From contig JAUNHC010000051.1 of NCBI GenBank assembly GCA_030524175.1, positions 1 to 34,695 on the forward strand: a DNA stretch of 34,695 nt, read 5' to 3'. Origin of the DNA: Eubacteriales bacterium. Its GTDB lineage: Bacteria; Bacillota; Clostridia; Lachnospirales; Lachnospiraceae. Positions 6,477-15,651 of the stretch are shown in pieces (the stretch's first letter is position 1; each line of letters begins with the position of its first letter). A program made the position numbers and the translations under genes. The notes beneath the pieces were generated by a model. The model saw nothing but the letters and a program-made list of their open reading frames with translations. It was not told the DNA's origin and ran no database searches.

Positions 6477-9400
6477 TCAGCTATTTTTATGCTTCTTTCT
6501 TCTCCTATTGACTGTCAAACCAGCCAAGCCAGCTGCGGACAGTAAAAGTAAAGCCGCAGGCAGCCAGAGATTGGTGTCATCCCCGGTTTTAGGCACATCC
6601 GTTGCTTCTACTTCATCCTTCATGACAACTTTCTGGATCTCCGGCGTATCCTTTACTTCAAACGTGAGATCTTCCGCTACCAAATACCCCTCCGGGGCCT
6701 GTTCCTCACGCAGAGTATAGGTTCCTATGGGAAGTTTTTCAATATAGTGCGGTTCTTCTTCGGATACCCAGCTTTCTACCACCTTGCCCTCTTGATCCAA
6801 GATGGTCAGTTTTGCTCCAGGAAGCTCTTTCTTTCCTGTGATATCGGTTTTGCTGATCTCCACCTTCGTTACATCATCCTTCATTTCCACTTTCTGGATC
6901 TCGGCGGTTTTTTCCACCGTAAATACCACGCTTTCTGCAGTCACATATCCATCTGCTGGCGTAGTCTCTACCAGCGTGTACTCTTTTCCGGCTGTCAGCT
7001 CTTTGATCACATGGGGTTCCTTCTCCGATACCCATTCGTCTACCGTATTCCCGGCTTCATCCAGCACCTGGAGTTTTGCCCCCGGCAGTCCCTCCCCGGT
7101 TGTCAGGTCAGATTTTGTAAACTCTACCGTAGTCGGTTCGTTCTCAAAGGTAAATGCATAGCTTGCCTCTGCCTGTTCTTCTCCCTGATAGGTAAAGGTG
7201 AATTCCTGTTCTTCTCCTGTGGCCACAAAACCATCCGGAGCGTAAAGCTCTTTGATATAGTACGTTCCATCCACCGGAAGATCCGCCACGAACGTAATCT
7301 TACCGTCCTGGTCTGTTGTTTTTAATTCGATCAGGGTATCTGCTTCCATCAGGACCTTGCCGGATGCGGACAAAATATCCTCCCTGGTGTAAAGTCCGAA
7401 AACAGCGCCCGCTAGTACCCTATCGCCGTCTTTTTCTTTCTTCAGGACGGACACCGTTGCCTTCTGGCGGTCATTCTGCCAATCCTCATCGTAGACAACC
7501 ACCGGCGTATCCTGGTCACGATAGGTCAGGTCCACATATCTCGGTTCCTCATCCAGCACATGGCCATAGGCGGTACCAACCTCCACCACATAATACTTTC
7601 CAACCGGAAGATTCTCCACTTTTGCGATTCCCGCCTCATCCGTTATCACGGTAGCGACCAGTTCATCTGCCTGATAATAATCGGCGCTGACGCCATCTGC
7701 CGCCTTAATATCCTCCGCTGCATAAATCTCAAACGTAACATCCTTAAGGCTTCCAGTGATATAGTGGAAGATATGCTCCACAACTCCTTTGATCTGGCTA
7801 ACCAGGGTAACACGGTCAAGGAATTCTCCTTTTTTATTGACAATCAGTGTTGCCGTTGGCACCTCATCCTTCATTCTCACTTTTTGCACCTCTGCCGTAT
7901 CCTCTACGGTAAAAGTGACATCCGTCGCTTTCAAGTATCCAAACGGTGCGAAGGATTCCCGCAGAATGTAGGTTTCCCCTGCGGTAAGGTGTTTTATGAT
8001 ATGCGGTTCGTCTTTTACAGACACCCAGCTGTCCACAACCGTTCCGTCCTGGTCCAGCACAGACATCTCTGCACCAGAAAGCTCCACCCCAGTGGTAAGG
8101 TCTGCTTTTGTCACTTCCACGGTAGTCGGTTCATTTTTCTTTACCGCTTCCAGCTTGATTACCGGAACCTCCTGTCCTTGATAGGAAGCGTCAAACGACA
8201 GGATCTCATCCGAAGAAACAAAGCCGTCCGGGGCCTTTTGTTCTTTTACATAGTATTCGCCAAGAGGCAGATCCAAGGTAAAGGCTGCCTGGCCTTTTTC
8301 ATCACTCTCTACGGTTTCCAGCAGAGTATCTGCAGCTACAAGAACCTTTTCACCAATGGCAATATCCTTGGCATTATAAAGCCCAAACACAGCCCCCGCC
8401 ACAACGGCCTCTGTTTCTGCATCCTGCTTTTCTACCACAAGGCTCACTTTCTGACGCTCATTTGTAAACGTCACATCCTCTGTGATCACCGGCGTATCCT
8501 GCCCGTCATAGACAAATTCTACCTCTTTTGAAGATGCGTTTAAGACATACCCTTCCGGCGCAGTCACTTCTTTGATCTGGTACTTGCCAAGAGGCAGGTC
8601 CTCGATTACTGCTTTCCCCTCAGAGTCTGTGGTTACAGTAGCTACCAGTGTACCGGCGACATATTCCAGGTTCCGGTTCCCGGATGCATCTGCCTGATGG
8701 TCTGCCGTATAGATATCTTCTGCGGCGTATACTTCAAACACCGCTCCCTCAAGGTCCGCAGGCTCATAGCGGAAAACGCCGTCAAATCCGGACAGCACTT
8801 CCCCGTCTTTATGGATGACCAGCTCGCCTTTTGCCGGATGGTTCTCATATACCACTTCGATCAGGATGTCTTTACTTACAGGATCGATCTGATATGCGGT
8901 ATTGGAATCCACTTTGATCTCTACGGAAACCGGATTCTTCGTATATCCCTCCGGTGCGGTCACTTCCTCGATCCGGTAATTTCCCGGCCGCAGATTTTCC
9001 GGCAGGATCAGGTATCCCTCTCCATTGGTAAAATAAGAGGAATGCACCGTTGTCGTCGGATACGTGGTCACCTGCTCCACATATTTCTGGTTGTCCAGAT
9101 CAAAGACCTTAAATTCTGTATCTGGAAGAAGCACCGGCTGTTTTGTCTCGTCATCCTTTTTGATAATCTTCAGTTTTGCCTCGAACTCATCATCCAGCAG
9201 CACACGCCATACCTGCGGTTCCGGATCATCTTCCGTCACCGTTACCAGGAAATCATCCACCGGCGCAAAGTTATGGGGCGTCGTTGTCTCCCGGACAATA
9301 TAAACCCCATACGGGATCGCAATCGAGCAGGCATATCCCTTTTCATCAGTGAACATCTCCGTCTTGCCATCCTCTGTCAGCACAATCGGCTCTGCGGAGG

Positions 9401-12400
9401 CGAAGTCATAGGTTCCGTCTGCTTTCTTTTCAAGGCTGCTCACCAGATAGGCAGAAAATCCCACGCCGGATAATAAATCGGCATCCGTCTTTCCATTATC
9501 CGCTGCCTTGATCACCTGGAAAGGCTGCTTTTTCACCTTTTCTTCGGAGGTACAGGTGCGCTCTACCGTTTTTACCGTATCTCCTTCATAGCTGGCTTCT
9601 ATATCGTGTTCTTCCGGGTCCAGAAGATAGCCAGCCGGAGGCGTCAGCTCTTTGATATAATAGTTTCCAAGATAAAGACCGGTAACCTGGGCGTTTCCTT
9701 TTGCATCCACCGTCAGTGTTGCCACCTGAGTGCCAGCGGGATAAAGGACGCCAGTTTTTCCATCCGGATGCACAATATCCTCACGGGCAAACAATCCGTA
9801 AACAGCCCCTTCAAAGACCGCATCCCCCTGTGGGGTGCTTCCCGTCTCCTGGTCTTTCTTTACCAGGGAAATGGTTGCGTCCACACGCTCATTGGTGAAG
9901 GTATGAGTAAAGGCAATGGAAGCTTCCCGGTCATTCGTATAGAGAAAGGAAAACGAGTATACTTCCCCGCTATTGAGATAGTATCCCTCCGGCGCCTGCA
10001 GTTCTTTCACATAGTATTGGTTCCCTACCGGCAGGTCAGACTGGTAAACCGCACGCCCATCCTCTCCGGTAGTCACGGTTTCGATCAAGGTATCTTTCTT
10101 GACGATCACGTTCCCTGCCTGGTTCTTGATGTCGCTGCCTGCATACAGCCCATAGATTCCCCCGTCCAACGGGTTCTTTGTTTCATTGTCCTGCTTCACA
10201 ACCGAAACAGCCGCTTTCTGTCTGGCATTGGTAAAGCTTACCGTTCCTACCGCAGCCGTTACATTGCTTCCGGCATAGCTCAATGTGACATTTTGGGATT
10301 CCCCGGTGCATACCAGGTTTTCCGGTGCTTTCATTTCTGTTACGGTATAAGTCCCAAGATGAAGCTTATCCAAAGTGGCGCTTCCATCTTCTCCAGTAGT
10401 CAGCCCTTCTTTTACCAGGGCTCCTTTCCGATATACCGTTCGTCCATCTGCCGCCACAATATCCGAAGCAGCGTAGACATTATAAACCGCACCTTTCTGC
10501 CTCTGCTCCGTATAGGTAAAGACCACGCCATCATCTGTCACCTCGGCTCCGGTCAAGACCTCTCCGTTTTTATAAACAGTCAGGCTTGCCAGCTGTTCTG
10601 CATCGGTAACGGTTTTAGAAGTGGTCCCTCCCACCACGAGGTTGATGTTATAAGCAGCTGCGTCCAGCACATACCCAGCCGGTACAGAAATCTCTTTTAA
10701 ATATACCGTATCCTGTGTTTTCGTCAGGGTGACGCTGGATTTCCCCTTGGCATCTGTGGCGGGCATTTTCACAATTAACTTCGTGCAGGCGTTGTCACTG
10801 TAAATTCCATAAACCGCTCCAGCAATTGCCGCATTGCTTCCTTTGTCCTTTTTCGTGATCTCAACCGTTGCCATTTTTACCCAGTTTACTTTGAAATCCA
10901 CATATTTCTCATCATCTACGCCTTCCCCGAACACCAGGGCAAGATCCTGTGTGTCCGATCCGGTGGTGATCTTATAGGCGCTAAAGTCTTTGGTAATGCT
11001 TCCCTTCAGCGTCACAGACCATGCCCCCTGCACATCTTCCGCCTGTGTCAGCGGTGCCGAAAGATAAAACTTGGTCCCTCCGCTTACTTCTACCGCAGCT
11101 CCGGCCGCACTGGTCTTTCCGGTTGTCACGTTATGGAAGCGGACACCCTTCGGCAGCTTCATCGTAATGGTCTGCAGTTCGTCTGCCCGAAATGTGATCT
11201 CTTTGGTACGCTGGGAATTCCCATCTACATAAGCGGCCACATCCGGATCCGAAAAAGACATGGATACATCCGGGATATCCGGCTGGCTTACACAGTACTC
11301 ATAAAGCTCCATAGCCAGTGATTGGCCAGTAGAGTTGGTTCCGGAAAACGCATCGCTGCTTCCATTGGCATAAGCAGCTGCCAGATGGGTGATGATGAAC
11401 CGTTTCCCCGCTGAAAAATCCGGGTGCTTGTCTGTAAAGAAGCCGTTTTCCCCGCTGGCCTTCGTGCCATAGTAGCACACTTTCGCCAGATTTTTTCCAT
11501 CGGAAAGCTTCTGGATGGTATATACGCCATCCCCTGGTCCAGGTTTGGACGGCTGTACACAATAGGCAGTCGCCGTCACGCTTCCAAATCTGACGGTATA
11601 AGGATAGGTCACATAGGAGCCCAGCCCATAATCTGCATAATAATAGGCGCTTCCCCTTGTCACATCCACGCTTTGGTTCCCGGCTCTTGTCTCTGCCATA
11701 AACGTCATGGTTTCCCCTGCCTCAAGGGAGAAAAGGCTCTTTTCTTCCTCCGCAGCCTGTTCCATTACCTCCGACAGAGACAGCCCGCTTTCCTCATCCA
11801 TCGTATCCTGATCCTGTGTTTCCTCAAGCGCTGCATCCAGGTCATCCTCGGTCAATTCTTCCGATGGTGCAGGCTCCTCATCAGTCTGGGAAGTCGTCTG
11901 CCCCTCTTTCGCTGGCAGCTGTTCTGTCTCTAACTGCTCATCCTTTAAGCCCTCTGTGCGTTCTGTTTCACGCTCCCCTTCGTCCATAGTTTCTTCCGTC
12001 TGTCCATCCTCCTGGCTTTCCAGATCCGTTTCCACTGTTTGTGTAACCGTCTCCAGAGTTTTTACCACCAGGTTCCTGCTGATTTGATAAGTCGGATGGT
12101 CTGTTGTTTTGGGGTCTACATAATAGACAGCCTGATAAGTATCCTCATGGTCTGTAGTGAATGCTTCCCCTTCTGCATTTTTCGCTTCCTGGAAGGTGAC
12201 CTTGACTTTCTCATTGTTTATAATATCAATGCCTGAAAAATCACAGGTTACATCAAAATCACTGCCCACTTCAATGGTATGGTCATGGGCAATCACCACT
12301 TCATCATCGTCCAGCTGATCCTTGATCGCCTTATAAAGCGGAGGCTTTTGCTCTCCCGGATCTGTCTCCGCCGCTGATACAGTAAGCGGCGATACTACGG

Positions 12401-12467
12401 CAGAAAAAACCGTAACCGCAGCCAGAACCCCGGAGAGGATCTGTTTGATCGTTCGTTTCATTTTCAT
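6477..12467 (-). CDS. Giant SpaA/Cna-B repeat surface protein with sortase signal
   Basis: A 1,996-residue secreted and wall-anchored protein. The N-terminus MKMKRTIKQ plus a hydrophobic stretch ending VSAAE is a signal peptide. A Glu/Thr-rich linker spans about residues 140-250. Near residues 300-365 is a thioester-domain-like region (AYCVQPSKPGPG, KVCYYG, ITHLAAAYA). From about residue 534 I count some 13 SpaA/Cna-B domains, each opening with a 'K-DxxT...L.GA.F.LY' strand and closing with 'YYVKE..AP.GY', the layout of domains with internal Lys-Asn isopeptide bonds. Three of them (about 1444-1535, 1776-1862, 1866-1952) are very alike. The end has VPKTGD, a hydrophobic helix and RRRKKHK, a sortase sorting signal. 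The start at 12467 gives the best spacing from AAAGGA; 12479 and 12554 are alternatives. Probable role: adhesion or cell-cell contact during transfer. Confidence 0.92.
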   Translation of the reverse strand: MKMKRTIKQILSGVLAAVTVFSAVVSPLTVSAAETDPGEQKPPLYKAIKDQLDDDEVVIAHDHTIEVGSDFDVTCDFSGIDIINNEKVKVTFQEAKNAEGEAFTTDHEDTYQAVYYVDPKTTDHPTYQISRNLVVKTLETVTQTVETDLESQEDGQTEETMDEGERETERTEGLKDEQLETEQLPAKEGQTTSQTDEEPAPSEELTEDDLDAALEETQDQDTMDEESGLSLSEVMEQAAEEEKSLFSLEAGETMTFMAETRAGNQSVDVTRGSAYYYADYGLGSYVTYPYTVRFGSVTATAYCVQPSKPGPGDGVYTIQKLSDGKNLAKVCYYGTKASGENGFFTDKHPDFSAGKRFIITHLAAAYANGSSDAFSGTNSTGQSLAMELYEYCVSQPDIPDVSMSFSDPDVAAYVDGNSQRTKEITFRADELQTITMKLPKGVRFHNVTTGKTSAAGAAVEVSGGTKFYLSAPLTQAEDVQGAWSVTLKGSITKDFSAYKITTGSDTQDLALVFGEGVDDEKYVDFKVNWVKMATVEITKKDKGSNAAIAGAVYGIYSDNACTKLIVKMPATDAKGKSSVTLTKTQDTVYLKEISVPAGYVLDAAAYNINLVVGGTTSKTVTDAEQLASLTVYKNGEVLTGAEVTDDGVVFTYTEQRQKGAVYNVYAASDIVAADGRTVYRKGALVKEGLTTGEDGSATLDKLHLGTYTVTEMKAPENLVCTGESQNVTLSYAGSNVTAAVGTVSFTNARQKAAVSVVKQDNETKNPLDGGIYGLYAGSDIKNQAGNVIVKKDTLIETVTTGEDGRAVYQSDLPVGNQYYVKELQAPEGYYLNSGEVYSFSFLYTNDREASIAFTHTFTNERVDATISLVKKDQETGSTPQGDAVFEGAVYGLFAREDIVHPDGKTGVLYPAGTQVATLTVDAKGNAQVTGLYLGNYYIKELTPPAGYLLDPEEHDIEASYEGDTVKTVERTCTSEEKVKKQPFQVIKAADNGKTDADLLSGVGFSAYLVSSLEKKADGTYDFASAEPIVLTEDGKTEMFTDEKGYACSIAIPYGVYIVRETTTPHNFAPVDDFLVTVTEDDPEPQVWRVLLDDEFEAKLKIIKKDDETKQPVLLPDTEFKVFDLDNQKYVEQVTTYPTTTVHSSYFTNGEGYLILPENLRPGNYRIEEVTAPEGYTKNPVSVEIKVDSNTAYQIDPVSKDILIEVVYENHPAKGELVIHKDGEVLSGFDGVFRYEPADLEGAVFEVYAAEDIYTADHQADASGNRNLEYVAGTLVATVTTDSEGKAVIEDLPLGKYQIKEVTAPEGYVLNASSKEVEFVYDGQDTPVITEDVTFTNERQKVSLVVEKQDAETEAVVAGAVFGLYNAKDIAIGEKVLVAADTLLETVESDEKGQAAFTLDLPLGEYYVKEQKAPDGFVSSDEILSFDASYQGQEVPVIKLEAVKKNEPTTVEVTKADLTTGVELSGAEMSVLDQDGTVVDSWVSVKDEPHIIKHLTAGETYILRESFAPFGYLKATDVTFTVEDTAEVQKVRMKDEVPTATLIVNKKGEFLDRVTLVSQIKGVVEHIFHYITGSLKDVTFEIYAAEDIKAADGVSADYYQADELVATVITDEAGIAKVENLPVGKYYVVEVGTAYGHVLDEEPRYVDLTYRDQDTPVVVYDEDWQNDRQKATVSVLKKEKDGDRVLAGAVFGLYTREDILSASGKVLMEADTLIELKTTDQDGKITFVADLPVDGTYYIKELYAPDGFVATGEEQEFTFTYQGEEQAEASYAFTFENEPTTVEFTKSDLTTGEGLPGAKLQVLDEAGNTVDEWVSEKEPHVIKELTAGKEYTLVETTPADGYVTAESVVFTVEKTAEIQKVEMKDDVTKVEISKTDITGKKELPGAKLTILDQEGKVVESWVSEEEPHYIEKLPIGTYTLREEQAPEGYLVAEDLTFEVKDTPEIQKVVMKDEVEATDVPKTGDDTNLWLPAALLLLSAAGLAGLTVNRRRKKHKNS

Positions 12468-12550
12468 GGTTTTCTTCATCCTTTCAAAAATTAAGCCGGA
12501 CAGAGATTTTTCCCGTCCGGCTGACCTGATTTCTTTCCTATTTTGTTTTA

Positions 12551-13510
12551 TCACCGGGAAGTTTCTTCCTGGTTCCGTTGCTGCAGGGATGGATATTGGC
12601 TCCTATCATAACGCCATGCCCGGTCCCCCTCCAGATTTTTCAGAAGATGTTCCCGCACATTTTTATATTCCGGGCCAATTAATCCAAGCCTTAACAAAAA
12701 GGTCCGGAAGGTGAACGCTGGATTTTCAGATATTTCTGTTTTCCGCATCTGCGTACACTTCTGGTTGATCGCCTGTGCGGAAATCGCCAGCGCCAGCGTA
12801 ATGTTCGCCCGTACCTTCCCTGCATGGAGCGTGCTTTCAAAACATCTCCATTCCAAGGTTCCCTTGGAGAACACTGCATGGAGGTTTAAGGCATAGTACC
12901 GGCTCCAATCATAATGCTGATGGCTCCTGTCCCGCCCTTCATACCATGCTAGTTTCAGTTTATCCATAGAGAGCGTGCTATTGGGCATTTTCCGGATCTT
13001 TTCCAACACTGCTGGACGTACTTTTTGACAATAATTGACCTCCCTGGATGTCCGTACCTTCAATGCCTTGAACAGGATATCTTCTTTGGAATACATGATC
13101 GTCATAGCGTTCTTTAGGCTCCGGGCAGTATGGTTCGAGGCATCCACATGGACGTGCTGGCCGCAGGAAGAATTGACAAAGGCTCCATGGCGACGCAGAC
13201 AGCGCACCACTGCCTGCAGCTTTCCCATTTCAGAATACTCCAGCTTTGGGCTGACCATTTCTGTGCGGTATGCGCTATCGCAGATATCCACTTTGATCCC
13301 CCTCACCTTCCTCTGGGTACGGATACTGGAATCGTTGGAAAATTTCCATTCTTTTCCCTGTGGGTCCCTTACACACCAGGAGTCATACGGATCCCTGTGA
13401 TAGTGGCCTGTCTGGAACAGTTCCCCGACCGCCTCCGCTGCACCTCTCCTGGTGATCCCCGTCATCTCAATCTCTGTACCAAAGTATTGATTCCGAAGGT
13501 CAAGTGACAT
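12551..13510 (-). CDS. Amidoligase family protein (COOH-NH2 ligase, glutamine synthetase-like fold)
   Basis: The 319-residue protein matches the Amidoligase_2 pattern. The metal/ATP-binding FGTEIEMTG is at residues 10-18. Next come the acidic-basic strand YRTEMVSPKLEY (near 82), CGQHVHVDAS (near 115) with the paired histidines, and TLEWRCFESTLHAGKV (near 235), the arginine-containing strand of the family. These enzymes are thought to join a carboxylate to an amine using ATP; the substrate here is unknown. The gene lies directly before the giant surface protein, with a cyclotransferase and a sortase after it, so modification of the surface protein or a wall peptide is the favoured idea. Its start overlaps a broken methyltransferase fragment. 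Confidence is high for family, low for substrate. Confidence 0.85.
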   Translation of the reverse strand: MSLDLRNQYFGTEIEMTGITRRGAAEAVGELFQTGHYHRDPYDSWCVRDPQGKEWKFSNDSSIRTQRKVRGIKVDICDSAYRTEMVSPKLEYSEMGKLQAVVRCLRRHGAFVNSSCGQHVHVDASNHTARSLKNAMTIMYSKEDILFKALKVRTSREVNYCQKVRPAVLEKIRKMPNSTLSMDKLKLAWYEGRDRSHQHYDWSRYYALNLHAVFSKGTLEWRCFESTLHAGKVRANITLALAISAQAINQKCTQMRKTEISENPAFTFRTFLLRLGLIGPEYKNVREHLLKNLEGDRAWRYDRSQYPSLQQRNQEETSR

Positions 13511-13685
13511 ATCCCAGATCCTCCTGCTTCAGTTCTGCATCTGCCAAGGCACCGGAACACTCCCCCTTATGCTTATGGATACTGGAATCCTGCCTGGTAT
13601 CCTCAAATCCCCCAGCTCTTAAAAGTCCTTCCCGGACTCCGTCAAGCCCGCTGAATAGATCAAAAAATCGAATCGTTCCGGCTAT
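13500..13685 (-). pseudogene. Remnant of a C5-cytosine DNA methyltransferase N-terminus
   Basis: One minus-strand frame reads AGTIRFFDLFSGLDG followed by VREGLLRAGGFE, which matches the SAM-binding motif I start of Dcm-type methyltransferases (usual form IRFFDLFSGIGGFREGL). There is no ATG: the codons ahead of the motif are ATA-GCC-GGA-ACG behind a good GGGAGG site, and the family Gly-Gly is Asp-Gly. After GGFE the sequence no longer resembles the family and the frame stops at 13,500, eleven bases inside the amidoligase gene. I read this as a deletion remnant joined to the amidoligase leader. Confidence 0.65.
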
Positions 13686-13784
13686 CTACCTCCCTTCCAA
13701 GACAAGAAACGGCACAGCCTGCGCCGTGCCATTCCTGGTTCCTTATCTTTTCTATCTTTCTGTTCCTTCTCTATACCATCTTGA

Positions 13785-14237
13785 TCATTCCATTTCCCCG
13801 CCGGTATCTTCCGGCTGTACTGGCTCTGTGCTTTCCTCAATCTCTTCTCCTGATTCTATTTCTTCTTCCGCTACAGTCTCTTCACCTTCTTCCATTTCTC
13901 CCGCCTGTGGCTCTGCCCTTTCCGTTTCTGCTTCCTGCTGTCTATACCGCTGTTCTTCCTCGACCTTTGCAATGCCGGCCTCGATGATCTCAAGCAGGAA
14001 ATCCTTCTGCTTGCATCCCTTCCATGCCACTGCGGCCTTCAGCCTTCCGAATAATTCCTCTGTTACCTGTACCGCTATCGTTCTTGCTGCCATTTGTTCC
14101 ACTCCTTTTTTCATAAAATGTTCTTCAATCACCTGTTGCAGGAATTCCTGCGTGCTGATCTCCCGCTGCTCAAGCTCTGCTCTGACTTTGGCGTGCAGCT
14201 CTAAAGGGATCTTTCCGCATAAGTTTTTCATTTCCAT
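13785..14237 (-). CDS. Tandem ribbon-helix-helix-like protein with acidic tail
   Basis: This 150-residue protein seems to hold two copies of a strand-helix-helix unit. The first is KNLCGKIPLELHAKVRAEL with EISTQEFLQQVIEEHF (residues 3-41). The second is ARTIAVQVTEELFGRLKAA with GCKQKDFLLEIIEAGI (about 50-92). Each has the short strand followed by 'LHAKV/LFGRL' and 'TQEFLxxVI/KQKDFLxxII' helices expected of MetJ/Arc-type DNA-binding dimers, here fused in one chain. The remaining 55 residues are almost all Glu, Thr, Pro and Ser. The start at 14237 follows AAGGAG with good spacing; the frame is open to 14288. It lies after parM/parR and before the surface cassette, so it may regulate one of them. 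Function is inferred from shape only. Confidence 0.6.
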   Translation of the reverse strand: MEMKNLCGKIPLELHAKVRAELEQREISTQEFLQQVIEEHFMKKGVEQMAARTIAVQVTEELFGRLKAAVAWKGCKQKDFLLEIIEAGIAKVEEEQRYRQQEAETERAEPQAGEMEEGEETVAEEEIESGEEIEESTEPVQPEDTGGEME

Positions 14238-14425
14238 CTGCGTCTGCTCCTTTCTTTTTGCTACCACAACCATACTCCAACGATGCATGGAAAGCTATTC
14301 ACAATACCCAACAAAGATTGGCTTTGAGATCATAGCACAACCAACAATGCATGTATCCATTCAAAACAGCACCACCTCCTTTCCAGCCTCCCCCAAAAGG
14401 CCCATTTTTTTCTTAATGTATGCTT

Positions 14426-14725
14426 CTAAAATCCCCCATCTTTTTCCATCCCGGAAAGGAAATTCAGCATCTGGTCTGGAATAACATCGTCCGCCTCCCC
14501 TTTCTGTTCCTTCGGAAACAAAGACACTTCCTGAAGTTCTTCCCGGATAATCTGCCGAATGGAAGCTTCCAGTTTTTCCCTGTCCTCCAGCTGTAAGATT
14601 GCCTGGACAAGAAAGGCATTCTTCTGCCTTCCCGGAACATTTTTCAGGATCTCCCAAGCCCGCTTATGCGCTGGATCCTCCAGTGTCGGACGGAAAGAAA
14701 AAACGGGCCGGCTCACCTGGCGCAC
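14426..14725 (-). CDS. ParR-like partner of the ParM actin homologue
   Basis: The 99-residue protein is basic at the N-terminus (RQVSRPVFSFRPTLEDPAH), has a helix-rich middle (KRAWEILKNVPGRQKNAFLVQAIL) and an acidic, amphipathic C-terminus ending SGMEKDGGF. Position and size match ParR-type adaptors, which bind a centromere through ribbon-helix-helix dimers and contact ParM filaments with the C-terminal tail. It starts at a GTG that overlaps the end of parM by 13 bases, typical of parMR pairs. The centromere is probably the inverted-repeat cluster upstream of parM. Sequence similarity alone would not identify it; the call rests mainly on context. Confidence 0.65.
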   Translation of the reverse strand: MRQVSRPVFSFRPTLEDPAHKRAWEILKNVPGRQKNAFLVQAILQLEDREKLEASIRQIIREELQEVSLFPKEQKGEADDVIPDQMLNFLSGMEKDGGF

Positions 14726-15621
14726 ATCTGCCCTACAATCCGTTCATACCCGGCAGCGTTGGCCTTTACGTCTGTCAGGTAGAACGCCCGGCAAACCCCG
14801 TCCTGGGGCGCCACATGGCGTTTCATAATGGCAGCTCCCCCTCCGATAAAAATCGTGGGAATAGCCCGCAGGTCAAACCCAGCCTCCATGATGGCAGACA
14901 AAATCCGTTCCGTATAACTGCGTCCATTTCCCTGGATGATTTCCTTCGCTTTCGCATCCAGGCTGCAGTTGTTCCCATTCAGGATCCGCTCAATCTGGAT
15001 GTCCGTTACAGACAGCCCGGTACTCCTGCGCACCTGTTCCATCGTCTCATCAATGCAGCGGATCACGCCAAGCTCTAAGCTTCTGCAGGTAGCCGCATTG
15101 GGAACCGCATTATCTAAACGCATCAGGTCTACCGTCCAGCCTCCAATGTCCACCAGAAGAACGGACGGCTCATCCCGGACATACTCCGGATGGAGAGCCA
15201 GGGCTGAGTATCCCTGCGGGAACAGTTTGACATCCTCAATGGTAAGCTCATACGCTTCCTTCTCATACCGGAAACACAAGGGCTGCTCTTTCCGGAACAG
15301 ATACTGTCGAAAAACTGTTTTTTCCCTGCCGAATCCAGCAAGTGGAAGCCCTGCCGCAAGAATGATTTTTTCTTTTTGCCCGGCTTTGCGGTACTTCAAT
15401 TCCTGTGCCAGAGCCGCCATCGTCAAAAGATAGTAATTATCATTAGCGGTCTTATCCTTCATAAGCGTCTGCCGTCCGGTACCGCAGACATAAAACACCC
15501 CCTCATACTCCAGCACATTCTGCATAGTATAGGGTTCATACTCATATCTGGAGAGTCCCGTTGGGAAACAGATATGTGCGGTTTTCATGGCATAATAACC
15601 ATGGTCGATTCCAATGATCAT
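14713..15621 (-). CDS. parM: ParM/StbA-family actin-like ATPase
   Basis: The 302-residue protein has the actin-fold nucleotide motifs in order: phosphate 1 GIDHGYYAMKT at residues 4-14, phosphate 2 VLLVDIGGWTVDLM near 155-168, and the adenosine motif TIFIGGGAAIMK near 265. The region GNGRSYTERILSAIMEAG lies between them, as expected. ParM proteins form filaments that push sister plasmids apart; on integrative elements they are thought to help keep the excised circle. The ATG at 15621 is preceded by AAGGAGG with eight bases spacing; the upstream codon at 15630 is GTG and too close. The gene is coupled to parR and preceded by a hairpin at 15,652-15,677. Confidence 0.85.
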   Translation of the reverse strand: MIIGIDHGYYAMKTAHICFPTGLSRYEYEPYTMQNVLEYEGVFYVCGTGRQTLMKDKTANDNYYLLTMAALAQELKYRKAGQKEKIILAAGLPLAGFGREKTVFRQYLFRKEQPLCFRYEKEAYELTIEDVKLFPQGYSALALHPEYVRDEPSVLLVDIGGWTVDLMRLDNAVPNAATCRSLELGVIRCIDETMEQVRRSTGLSVTDIQIERILNGNNCSLDAKAKEIIQGNGRSYTERILSAIMEAGFDLRAIPTIFIGGGAAIMKRHVAPQDGVCRAFYLTDVKANAAGYERIVGQMCAR

Positions 15622-15651
15622 AGATTCCACCTCCTTATAAGATTTTTAAAG

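Noticed and set aside
9606-10700. Plus-strand frames of 364 and 323 codons inside the giant surface protein (also 7,560-8,531)
   Set aside because: They are mirror frames of the repeated SpaA domains, with composition typical of antisense reading and no start signals.
13504-14484. Long plus-strand frame of 326 codons
   Set aside because: It lies antisense to the tandem RHH-like gene and the methyltransferase remnant, is Ser/Cys/Pro-rich in the way of reverse-strand shadows, and has no ribosome site.
14361-14657. 98-codon minus-strand frame overlapping the ParR-like gene
   Set aside because: It is a shifted frame of the ParR-like gene, rich in Gly and Cys, and ends without following signals.
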